From positions 62,001 to 126,000 of the forward strand of contig NZ_LZLS01000156.1 of assembly GCF_001673365.1 (NCBI RefSeq): 64,000 nt of DNA. Direction: 5' to 3'. This DNA comes from Mycobacterium asiaticum. GTDB lineage: Bacteria; Actinomycetota; Actinomycetes; Mycobacteriales; Mycobacteriaceae. The notes beneath the pieces are model-generated. The model was not told where the DNA came from. It saw nothing but the letters and a program-made list of their open reading frames with translations, and did no database searches. Shown piece by piece: positions 56,259-64,000 of this stretch (positions are counted from its first letter, which is position 1; the number at the start of each line of letters is the position of its first letter). The translations under genes and the position numbers were made by a program.

Positions 56259-57833
56259 TCAGAGCCCGTAGAGCTTCAACCCGACGTGATCGACGATGAA
56301 GCGCTCACCTTCGGAATCCATGGCGAAGTACACTCGGCCGACTTCATTCGGCGATGTGTTGTCGCCCAACTTGAGGTGTGGCAGACGACTGTAGACCTTG
56401 CCGTCAAGGCTGAACGAATCAAGCCCTTGCTTGGCCATGTACTGATCCGTCGAGGCAAGGTTCAGCTCCCACTCATGCTTGAACCAATCGTCAGGCAGCA
56501 TGCCGAGTTGGCAACCGAGACGTCGGTACTCGATGGCTGCCTTTGTCAGTGCGATAAGGGCATCGCGCATCACATCGACATGCGGGTAGTCGTCACGCTT
56601 CCACGATTGGTAAGAATTACGGGTGAAAATAATGGCGCCTTGCCCCTGTTTCTCAAGGTATGACGCCAGTTCCGAAAGGTTGATGGGGTCAAGTTCTGGT
56701 GCTTCCGCCCATTCGATAACGCGCACCCGGCTGGACTGACGCGCACGCTCGGCCTCTTGCTTCCAGTACGCAGTCTGTGCTGCCTGGGCCTTGTATCGAT
56801 CGCGTTCCTCTTCAACCTGTTTAAACCACGAGTCGTATTGGCTGATCTCCTCCTGCAGTTCCTCAATGATCCGATCCTGCGCCTCGAGTTCCTTGGAATT
56901 GTCGCCCTGCGCTTTTGCGGCGGCCAGATCTGCGGCGATCTGTTTGTTGCGCGCAGTTCGTCGAGCAGCCTCTGCCGTGCGTAGCAACTGATTCACGCCG
57001 CGAACCGTCACCGAGACCGAACTGAGCATCCGGAATAGCCGGCCCGGCGCGAACTGCGTCTGATCCATTGCGAATGCCGGGTGCCTCAGTGATAGGTCCG
57101 GCCACACGAGGCGTGCGCCGCCCGCCGGGATGGATGCCTCGATCTGGTCCAACCTGTCGGCGAGCAGTCGTTGTGATCGTGCATCGACCGCAAGGACGGG
57201 TGCCAGCCCGACCAGTTCGCCGGCGGCCTTACGCGCCAGTCGTTCGCCAGCGTCCTCACTCCCGTCGACGAGCAGGATCGGCAGGAGGCGCCCCTCTGCG
57301 GACAGCGCCTCCCACACAAAATCCGCGTGCTGCGGGTTGACCCAGTTAAACCGTCCGTCAACCCGACTGGGGCCAGACCAGTACTGTAGGTCCTGATCTC
57401 GGAGGAGCAAGACTAGGAGATGCGGCCGGCGGAAAAAGTCGATGCCCGCGGGCGCAAGAACGCCGTCGAGGGACTCACGCCCCAGCTCAATCCGCACCGC
57501 TGTCTTGTCGGCTTCCGTGAAAACCGTTACGACGCAAACGAAATCCGCTCGGCCACTACGAGTGATCTCGGTCCTCACGGTGACGGCCAGAGCAATTACC
57601 TCAGCTGTGCCTTCGGTTGACCAAGAGACACGGCTGTCGTTTCTGTCCTCGTGGCTACTGGTGAGAGTGGTGGTCCCGTTGGTATCGAAGGCTCCGGGAT
57701 CCAGTGTCGGAGTGTGTTCGAAGCTCAACCACTCGGCGAGGTGGCGTTTGACGCGGTCACGAACACCCATCGGCGTCAGGCCGGAACCTTCGCTAGGACG
57801 CACGTCGACCTCAACGACGTACAGGAGTTCCAC
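56259..57833 (-). CDS. Unknown coiled-coil protein associated with the type I RM operon
   Basis: A protein of about 524 residues. Residues about 1-290 form a beta/alpha region with no recognised domain (LYVVEVDVRPSEGSGLTP, LLVLLLRDQDLQYWSGPS, LPILLVDGSEDAGERLA). A long coiled coil (about 300-375) follows, then a globular C-terminus containing WKRDDYPHVDVMRDALIAL. GTG 57833 (VELLYVVEVD) is chosen. It is the last gene of the RM operon and converges with the Nudix gene. The function is unknown. Confidence 0.7.
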   Translation of the reverse strand: MELLYVVEVDVRPSEGSGLTPMGVRDRVKRHLAEWLSFEHTPTLDPGAFDTNGTTTLTSSHEDRNDSRVSWSTEGTAEVIALAVTVRTEITRSGRADFVCVVTVFTEADKTAVRIELGRESLDGVLAPAGIDFFRRPHLLVLLLRDQDLQYWSGPSRVDGRFNWVNPQHADFVWEALSAEGRLLPILLVDGSEDAGERLARKAAGELVGLAPVLAVDARSQRLLADRLDQIEASIPAGGARLVWPDLSLRHPAFAMDQTQFAPGRLFRMLSSVSVTVRGVNQLLRTAEAARRTARNKQIAADLAAAKAQGDNSKELEAQDRIIEELQEEISQYDSWFKQVEEERDRYKAQAAQTAYWKQEAERARQSSRVRVIEWAEAPELDPINLSELASYLEKQGQGAIIFTRNSYQSWKRDDYPHVDVMRDALIALTKAAIEYRRLGCQLGMLPDDWFKHEWELNLASTDQYMAKQGLDSFSLDGKVYSRLPHLKLGDNTSPNEVGRVYFAMDSEGERFIVDHVGLKLYGL

Positions 57834-57897
57834 TACCCTGCCCCTTCCTGAACTCCTAACCCCACGTTGGCGGGGAGCCAAGACAATTCCGCGGAAA

Positions 57898-58227
57898 TCA
57901 TCCGCGTACCTCCCTCACTGGGCTCGATGCCTCCAGCTCGCGCCAGCCGGGAACGAACGCAGTCATCATCGCGGTAAAGGCTTTCCCGTGGGAGCGGTAT
58001 CGCAGGTGGAGCAGTTCATGGACGACGACATAGTCCTGGAAGGCCGGGGGCATTTCGACAAGATCCTGTGCAAGCATGATCACACCGTCCGGTGCGCACG
58101 AGCCCCACTTTGTAGTGAGCTCGGCGATCAGGATGCGGGAAGGATTCACTCGAATCTTGGTCGCCCACGCCATCGTCTTGCGGGTTAGCGCTTGATCGGC
58201 GGTCAGCGGCATCTTCGGCCTTGCCAT
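57898..58227 (-). CDS. YgjP-type metallopeptidase (DUF45), RM-associated
   Basis: A 109-residue protein with the zinc motif VVHELLHLRYRSHGKAF (HExxH plus a third His) typical of the YgjP/DUF45 family. Such small metallopeptidases often accompany hsdR. ATG 58227 overlaps the hsdR stop (TGATG). It is shorter than the usual 150-230 residues but has the catalytic core. Confidence 0.88.
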   Translation of the reverse strand: MARPKMPLTADQALTRKTMAWATKIRVNPSRILIAELTTKWGSCAPDGVIMLAQDLVEMPPAFQDYVVVHELLHLRYRSHGKAFTAMMTAFVPGWRELEASSPVREVRG

Positions 58228-61178
58228 CAGACCTTCTCCAGCACTGTCATAACGTTGTCGATAATCTCGGCGCAGGACTTTGGAGGCACCTGACTATCCA
58301 GCAGTGGTTTGTAGAGTCCACTGCGCAGGCGGCGCCGCTCGTCGGGATTCTGGCGCCAGTGCGGGAACTGATCTACCGCCACCTCGATGCTCACCGCAAC
58401 CCTCTGGATATCGACCTTCAGCCCATGCAACGAATGCTCGGTTCTCAACGCCGAGTAAATGCCGAAGGCGCGATCCGACAGTCCGCTCTGCCGGGCGAAC
58501 TCGCGCAGTTTGTCCTTCTCCTCCGCAATTGCCTTGAGCTCATCTAAAGCGGCAAGGCCGTTGACCTTTCGCTCTTCGAGGTTTTCGATGACACGGTCGG
58601 CCCTTTCTTTTATGCTTCGGAGCGCCACCGCGGCTGCCGGGTTGTCGTCCATCTCCTTGCGTAAGCCACGCAACAGGTTGTAGACCTTCTCCTCGGGTGG
58701 TCCGTCGTCCCTACCCAGGGCCTCCAATGTTGGGACATCGAACGTGGCAACCTTTATAAACCTACCGAGACCTTCCTGAGTTGCGGTCTCTTCGATCAGA
58801 CGCTTGGTCTTGTGCTCCAGATCGGCAGTGAAGGTGGTCGCCTCGGAGTAGGCGTTTCGCACGGCCGCGTACAGAACAGATAGGCGCTTGTACGTCGCGA
58901 TGTGGTCGCGCAACTCCGCTGAGGGCGAGAGTATTTCCCACAACGCCTCGATATCGCGGTAGTCGTCGAAAAACTTCTTGCGCTCGTCCTCCGATACGAA
59001 TTTGCCGTAAACGATGCCTTCTAACTGCTCGTCATCGCTTTGGCCGCGCGTGACCTGCAGGTACTCGGTGGAAGCAGCGTCGATCTTCAGCAGTAGATCC
59101 GCCATCAGCACATCGAGGTCTTGCAGGGCGCCTTCGACATCGGCGGAATCGAACCGCAGCGCCTTGTGAAGTTCTTTCAAGATGCCAACGAAGTCTACGA
59201 CGAGACCCACCTTCTTCTGCACACCCTCGCTGTCGACATATGGTCGGTTCACGCGCGCAAGCGCCTGGAGGAGGACGTGGTCACGCATCGGCTTATCGAG
59301 ATACATCGCGTATAAGATCGGCGCGTCGTAGCCGGTGAGCAACTTGTCAGTGACGATCAGGATCTTGGGGTGTTGATTGGCCTTCTTAAACTGCCGACGC
59401 ATCTCTTTCTCGCGGTCATCGGAAAGCTGGAGCTCATGTACGTCGGGACGGTCGACGACATCGCTCGCATTCTTGCTATAGACCACCTCGGACCACGCGG
59501 GCGGTAGCAGCTTGTCGAGCGCCCGCTTATATTTCGCACACGTCTCACGGTCGACCGCGACGAGAAAGGCCTTGTACCCCAGCGGATCCACGTTCTCATT
59601 GAAGTGGTTCGCGACGAACTCAGCCACCTGCGCGACGCGGCTCTCAGAGCCGAGGAAGGTGCGGAGTCCGACTGCTCGCCGCAGTACGTTGTTGAGTTCA
59701 TCGATGTCGGTGACGGCCTCGTCGGACGCAAGGGCGTAGAACTGCTCGTCTAAGTCCTCTGGTGCCATGGACATCGACGACGGCGCAAGCATGTACTTGA
59801 TCGGCAGAGTGGTCTCGTCCTCGATCGACTCAATGATCGAGTACTTGTGCAGGTAGCCCATTTCGTCTTGTGATCCGAAGATCTGGAACGAACTTGTGCC
59901 ACCGCCTTGTGTCCCGCCGACCGGGGTGCCCGTAAAGCCGATAATGGTGGAGTTTGGGACCGCCGCCATGAGGTATGAGCCGAGGTCAGCAGCGACCGAT
60001 CGGTGAGCCTCGTCGATGAAGACAAAGACGTTGTCGCGGTTGGAGCTGTCCTTCCGGATTGTCTCGAACTTGTAAATCATCGAGACGACCAGGCCACGGA
60101 AGTCGGAATCGAAGATATCTTGCAGGTCATCCTTGCTGTTGGCACGCCGAACCGGGATGTCGTTGGCCTGCATCTCGCCGAGCAGTCTGTCGACCCACTC
60201 CTTGAGCTGGCCCTCCAGCTCGGTGCGGTCAACGACGAGGATGACGGTTGCGTTGTTGAAGCGGTCCTTCTGGCTGAGGATCAACTGCGCCGCCGTTAGC
60301 AACGTGAAGGTCTTGCCGGAGCCCTGCGTGTGCCAGATCAGCCCCCGGTTCTTCGCCTGGTCGCCGCACCGCGCGACCACCGCATCGACTGCACCGCGCT
60401 GGTGCTCGCGAAGGACCGATTTCTTCGTTTCACCGTCTTCGACATAGAAGAGCACCCACTCGCGCAAGGTGCGCAGGAAGTCACGCGGCTCGAAGAACGC
60501 CTGTACGGCACCGCGGTAGGACTCGTCGCTCGTGTGCTTCCACCTAAAGAGCATGCGGCGATTGATGTTCCACGTGACGCCGTACCAGTATTCGATCAGG
60601 TGGGTCTCGTTGTGAAGCTGCGCCTGAGCCAGAAGCTCTGGCGTCTCCATCTCGTAACGTCGAAGCTGGGTCACGGCTTTGGTGAGCGCGTCGCGGTCTT
60701 TCGGGTTCTTGTGCTCGACGATGGTGACCGGAATTCCGTTGACGACGAACATGACGTCGGCGCGGTTCCCTTTTGCCCGGGCCGGCGGCTCGATCTTCCA
60801 CTCCCACGTGACGTGCAGAGCGTTCTCGTCGGGGCGATCGGGATCGAATTCGACAACCTGGACCGGGCGTTGGCGCCGTTCGTTCTCGTCGTGCCATTGA
60901 CGTTCGCCTCGAATCCAACGCAGCACCTCTCGGTTGCCCTCGATTGTGGCGGGCAGCGCTTCAATGCTCTCGACAATCGCGCGGGCCTGGTCCTCAGTCA
61001 GCCACGGGTTGAACTGCCGCAGTTTGTTCTCCAGTACCTCGGGGAACAGCATGTTGGCCCGACCGCGACGCATGCGTTCGGCTTCCTCTGGCGCGAGTTC
61101 CTCCCAGCCAACGGCTGAGGCGTGCTTCACCATCGGGAATTGCACCGACTTGGCCTCTGAAATTTTGATCTGGCTCAT
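58227..61178 (-). CDS. hsdR: Type I restriction enzyme R subunit
   Basis: At 983 residues it combines an N-terminal PD-(D/E)xK nuclease ([15 protein letters not shown] at about 150) with a SF2 translocase (Walker [20 protein letters not shown] box [10 protein letters not shown]). A helical C-terminus contacts the MTase. It cuts unmodified DNA after translocation. ATG 61178 overlaps the hsdS stop (ATGA). Confidence 0.96.
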   Translation of the reverse strand: MSQIKISEAKSVQFPMVKHASAVGWEELAPEEAERMRRGRANMLFPEVLENKLRQFNPWLTEDQARAIVESIEALPATIEGNREVLRWIRGERQWHDENERRQRPVQVVEFDPDRPDENALHVTWEWKIEPPARAKGNRADVMFVVNGIPVTIVEHKNPKDRDALTKAVTQLRRYEMETPELLAQAQLHNETHLIEYWYGVTWNINRRMLFRWKHTSDESYRGAVQAFFEPRDFLRTLREWVLFYVEDGETKKSVLREHQRGAVDAVVARCGDQAKNRGLIWHTQGSGKTFTLLTAAQLILSQKDRFNNATVILVVDRTELEGQLKEWVDRLLGEMQANDIPVRRANSKDDLQDIFDSDFRGLVVSMIYKFETIRKDSSNRDNVFVFIDEAHRSVAADLGSYLMAAVPNSTIIGFTGTPVGGTQGGGTSSFQIFGSQDEMGYLHKYSIIESIEDETTLPIKYMLAPSSMSMAPEDLDEQFYALASDEAVTDIDELNNVLRRAVGLRTFLGSESRVAQVAEFVANHFNENVDPLGYKAFLVAVDRETCAKYKRALDKLLPPAWSEVVYSKNASDVVDRPDVHELQLSDDREKEMRRQFKKANQHPKILIVTDKLLTGYDAPILYAMYLDKPMRDHVLLQALARVNRPYVDSEGVQKKVGLVVDFVGILKELHKALRFDSADVEGALQDLDVLMADLLLKIDAASTEYLQVTRGQSDDEQLEGIVYGKFVSEDERKKFFDDYRDIEALWEILSPSAELRDHIATYKRLSVLYAAVRNAYSEATTFTADLEHKTKRLIEETATQEGLGRFIKVATFDVPTLEALGRDDGPPEEKVYNLLRGLRKEMDDNPAAAVALRSIKERADRVIENLEERKVNGLAALDELKAIAEEKDKLREFARQSGLSDRAFGIYSALRTEHSLHGLKVDIQRVAVSIEVAVDQFPHWRQNPDERRRLRSGLYKPLLDSQVPPKSCAEIIDNVMTVLEKV

Positions 61179-62449
61179 GCTGCAGTCCCGCGGATTGACG
61201 GCAACGCGCTCAGGTCGAGGTCGTCGACCGAAATCTCGCCGGTCATCAGTTTTTGCAGCAACGACTTAAAGAGCTGATCAAGCACGCCGCGCTTGCGACG
61301 ATGCAGGTCGATTTTGCGGTCGAGGGCATCCAGTACGTCGATGATCTCTTGCTGTTCGACGATGGTTGGCGGTACTGGGACGTCGATTTTGCGCACGATG
61401 TCGAGGTTGAGGTTCTGTTGTTGCCCGCCGTGGGCGAGCGAGCGGATCGCCTCATACCGCGATGTCAGGTAGTGGTAAAGGTACTGCGCGACCACGTCAT
61501 CCGTCGGAGTTATCGCCGCGCACGCCTGATTGCAGGAAGCTTCGATGCCAAGAATCCCGACTTTCCCGCGGGTGACGCCTTGCCCGTACATGGCCATCAG
61601 GAGCGTGCCGGGGGGGAGCAGCTTCGCAGCCGATCCATTCAGTCCAGCCTGGGTGATGTGTTCCTCGGTCTCGGTGATCACGGAGTAGTTCACCTCAGTC
61701 GTCTTGACCCACGGGATCGTGCCCCCCGACCAGTACGTAGCGTTACTTCGAGAGGGTGTTCCACCTGAGACGACCGAGAAGTGTTCGTCGATAGCGGCTA
61801 CCGTCCAACTCTCCGGAACAGGGCCAACCTCTGTTTCCCTCTGCGCCTCGCCCCTCAGCCCCCGCGTGAACAACTGCTCCATCACGGCGGACTTCAGCTC
61901 CTGGGTCGTTAAGAGCACACGCTTGTTGAGCCTTCTGGCCCGTTGTACGTGCCTGAGGACGTCGGCGATGGCGACTTGCTCTGCCAGCGGAGGGTGAGGA
62001 ACTTCGAGAGCCTTGAGCCGGCCCGAAGACAGATTGGGGATGGTGGTCTTGTTGCCGGCTCCTTCGAAGATTCCGAGCTGGGTGAAGGCCGACTGGAGGA
62101 AGTAAACGTAGAACCGGGGGTCGACGTCAGCCACCTGCGGCCGAAGTCGGTGGAGGTGGTTTTGGAAGGACATCGGTGCAGGGCCGCCTTCCCAGATTGC
62201 AGCCCTGCCGATCTCGCCCCCTTCGCACACCAATAGATCTCCTGGTTCGACGAGCTTGTCGGCCAGTTCGCGGTCAGGGATTGCCATCTCGTCGACCTGA
62301 GCGAGGTCAATCTCATCCCAAAAAACGTTTGACGTGCGCAAGAAGGGAACCTTGTTCTCCCCGATGCGCGACGCTGCCGACATCGTCTTGCCCGCACCCA
62401 CGATAAAGAGGTAGCCCAGCGACTTCGTCGGCCAGAAAGTTCCGCTCAC
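61175..62449 (-). CDS. hsdS: Type I restriction-modification specificity subunit
   Basis: About 424 residues with two target-recognition domains (about 1-180 and 220-400), each followed by a conserved helical spacer ([19 protein letters not shown] and [21 protein letters not shown]). GTG 62449 is chosen because it overlaps the hsdM stop (GTGA); the frame extends to 62572 within hsdM. TRDs determine the target sequence and cannot be predicted here. Confidence 0.93.
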   Translation of the reverse strand: MSGTFWPTKSLGYLFIVGAGKTMSAASRIGENKVPFLRTSNVFWDEIDLAQVDEMAIPDRELADKLVEPGDLLVCEGGEIGRAAIWEGGPAPMSFQNHLHRLRPQVADVDPRFYVYFLQSAFTQLGIFEGAGNKTTIPNLSSGRLKALEVPHPPLAEQVAIADVLRHVQRARRLNKRVLLTTQELKSAVMEQLFTRGLRGEAQRETEVGPVPESWTVAAIDEHFSVVSGGTPSRSNATYWSGGTIPWVKTTEVNYSVITETEEHITQAGLNGSAAKLLPPGTLLMAMYGQGVTRGKVGILGIEASCNQACAAITPTDDVVAQYLYHYLTSRYEAIRSLAHGGQQQNLNLDIVRKIDVPVPPTIVEQQEIIDVLDALDRKIDLHRRKRGVLDQLFKSLLQKLMTGEISVDDLDLSALPSIRGTAA

Positions 62450-64000
62450 AGTTTCACCAACATCTTCGCCAGCGCCTCGTCGGTCTCCCGGGCAGCGCCG
62501 TCCAGCTCGGTAAGTTCCGCCAACAGGTCTCGGACTGAACGGTGGGCCAGTGCCCTTGCCTGCTGAACCCATCGACTGGGACTGAGGTTGTAGTCCGCCG
62601 AAGCGGCCTGGGAGAGGTCGATGACTGCAACCTCACCCTCGACGGCCTCACCGGCATTGAAGAGCTTCGCGAGGTCGTCCTCAGCGACAAGATGGTTCTT
62701 CGGCTTACCCTTGGAGAACCGTTTGCTCGCATTGAGCAGGGTGATCTTGCCCTTCTTAGCCTCGGGCTTGCGCTTGTTGAGCACCACGATGACGCCAGCG
62801 GCCGTCGTGTTGTAGAAGAGGTTGTCGGGCAACAGGATGACGCCCTCGACGAGGTCGCGATCGACGAACCACTTGCGGATGTTGCGTTCCTTGTCTTCGT
62901 TCTTCGAGCCCGAGCCACGAGTTACGGCACCGGTGTCGAGGACGACCGCCGCACGGCCGGTGTCCTTGAGCGCCGAGAGCGTCTGCTGGAGCCAGGCCCA
63001 GTCACCCTTGCCTGACGTTGCGCCACCGTGTTTGATGAACCGGTCGTACGGGTCGTCCTCGAAAATGCTCGGGTCAAAAGGCTGGTTCCACATCGGGTTA
63101 GCGACGACAAGATCGAAATGGTCGAGTGATCCCGACGATGTCCGGAACTTAGGATTGATCATGGTGTCGCCCCGGCGTAGGTCGACGTCCATGTCGTGGA
63201 TGATTGCATTCATCCGGGCGACGGCGTAACTCTCGGCCTGTAGCTCCTGACCAAACAGTTTGAGTGGGATCTTTGCGGTCGGGTCGAGCTCGCGCGCGAT
63301 GAGCTGGAGCTTGATGAGCAGACCGGCGGAACCGCACGCGTAGTCATGGCAGGTCTGTCCTGGCTTCGGCCTCAGGATGCGCGCCATGAGGAATCCGACC
63401 TCGGTTGGAGTGAAGAATTCGCCCGCACTCTGGCCCGAGCCTTCTGCGAACTTCCGGAGGAGATATTCGTACGCGCGGCCAAGGAAGTCCGGCTGCACGT
63501 CGGCGAGGCCGAGGCGATAACGCGGGTCGGAAAATGTCTCGACGACGCCATTGAGCTTGGCGGGGTTGATGTCTCGCTCACCGTTGCGCTCGGCCGCGAA
63601 GTCGATGACGTCGATGACTCCGGCGAGGCTCGGGTTGAATCGGACGACGGCTCGCACGGCCTTGGTGAGATGTTCACCGATGTCGCGTGGTCGTGTAGAC
63701 CGACCGCGCTCGTCGTCAGGCCAGTCGTACGGCACGCGTCCGCTGATGACGGCCCAACGTGCCTCGGCCGGGAGATAGAAGCGGAGCAGGTCGTGGTCGT
63801 TGTCCGCGATCTCCAGGGCGACGTCACGGTCGCCGTACTCCTCGGCGAGTCGGTCGATCTCGTCGTCAAAGACATCGGAAAGGCGCTTAAGGAATAGCAG
63901 CGGCAGCAGGTAGTCCTTGAACTTTGGCGCGTCCTTCTCGCCTCGGATCGAGCAAGCGGCGTCCCACAGCATCTGCTCCATTGGCTTTGTGGTCGGAGTC
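62446..64000 (-). CDS. hsdM: Type I restriction-modification methyltransferase subunit, 5' partial
   Basis: The frame remains open past 63981 to the window edge, reading T-P-T-T-K-P before [17 protein letters not shown], so the true start lies beyond 64000. The SAM motif is [13 protein letters not shown] and the catalytic N-P-M-W ([10 protein letters not shown]) is the N6-adenine MTase motif IV. It begins the hsdM-hsdS-hsdR-ygjP operon. Confidence 0.95.
   Translation of the reverse strand, partial: TPTTKPMEQMLWDAACSIRGEKDAPKFKDYLLPLLFLKRLSDVFDDEIDRLAEEYGDRDVALEIADNDHDLLRFYLPAEARWAVISGRVPYDWPDDERGRSTRPRDIGEHLTKAVRAVVRFNPSLAGVIDVIDFAAERNGERDINPAKLNGVVETFSDPRYRLGLADVQPDFLGRAYEYLLRKFAEGSGQSAGEFFTPTEVGFLMARILRPKPGQTCHDYACGSAGLLIKLQLIARELDPTAKIPLKLFGQELQAESYAVARMNAIIHDMDVDLRRGDTMINPKFRTSSGSLDHFDLVVANPMWNQPFDPSIFEDDPYDRFIKHGGATSGKGDWAWLQQTLSALKDTGRAAVVLDTGAVTRGSGSKNEDKERNIRKWFVDRDLVEGVILLPDNLFYNTTAAGVIVVLNKRKPEAKKGKITLLNASKRFSKGKPKNHLVAEDDLAKLFNAGEAVEGEVAVIDLSQAASADYNLSPSRWVQQARALAHRSVRDLLAELTELDGAARETDEALAKMLVKL

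Noticed and set aside
51384..64000. Temperate prophage
   Set aside because: No capsid, tail, terminase or lysis genes; an FtsK-type transfer gene with GntR and Nudix genes fits an AICE.

Overview
The window is mycobacterial chromosome. Gene order from about 3.8 kb to 51.4 kb follows the Mycobacterium tuberculosis Rv0798c-Rv0831c segment: encapsulin, DyP peroxidase, M18 aminopeptidase, purL, purF, purM, ygfZ-like, pabC-like, nitrobindin, sseC/cysA, lmeA-like, glnR, mshD, phosphate transporter, phoU, LCP protein, dus, desA1, mpaB-like, deaminase, SAM methyltransferase, then tRNA-Lys/Glu/Asp/Phe. High GC, frequent GTG/TTG starts and polycysteine attenuation support this. The species cannot be fixed from sequence alone. 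Compared with the H37Rv order as I know it, Rv0802c, Rv0804-Rv0806c, thiX and kmtR are missing, and several blocks have been inserted.

Left accessory block (1-3.8 kb): a two-operon module on the minus strand. It encodes an alpha/beta-hydrolase with an Asp nucleophile, a protein made of two fused TetR repressors, an MDR oxidoreductase and a type II haloacid dehalogenase (cut by the window edge). Three near-identical palindromes lie in front of both operons, so the fused repressor probably controls all four genes.

Immune-like block (17-27.3 kb): two conflict-type gene pairs flank the native nitrobindin gene. One pair is a four-TM protein with Rossmann and RyR domains plus a TIR-TM-PknH_C receptor. 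The other is a lipase-like alpha/beta-hydrolase plus a 1421-residue caspase-STAND NTPase-beta-propeller protein. TIR enzymes can make cyclic ADP-ribose-type signals and RyR domains occur in ryanodine receptors, so the first pair could be a membrane signalling system. This is the strongest candidate for an undescribed system here. A tandem repeat array and a small structured RNA flank the block.

Biosynthetic block (35.9-41.2 kb): five tightly packed genes are inserted between pstB and phoU. They encode two paralogous cupin-HDO (haem-oxygenase-like dimetal oxidase) fusions, a class IV aminotransferase, a P450 with an unusual I-helix and an O-methyltransferase. They look like a compact pathway for a modified amino-acid metabolite.

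Right block (51.36 kb to the end): an actinomycete integrative and conjugative element (AICE-like) sits at the 3' end of tRNA-Phe. It carries int, xis, an FtsK-type transfer ATPase, a HutC-family GntR repressor with identifiable operators, and a Nudix gene. Its cargo is a type I restriction-modification operon (hsdM-hsdS-hsdR), a YgjP-type metallopeptidase and an unknown coiled-coil protein. The hsdM start and the far attachment site lie beyond base 64000.

Regulatory features readable from sequence include a leaderless polycysteine ORF upstream of cysA, TetR operators, direct repeats in front of desA1, and strong hairpins between convergent genes.
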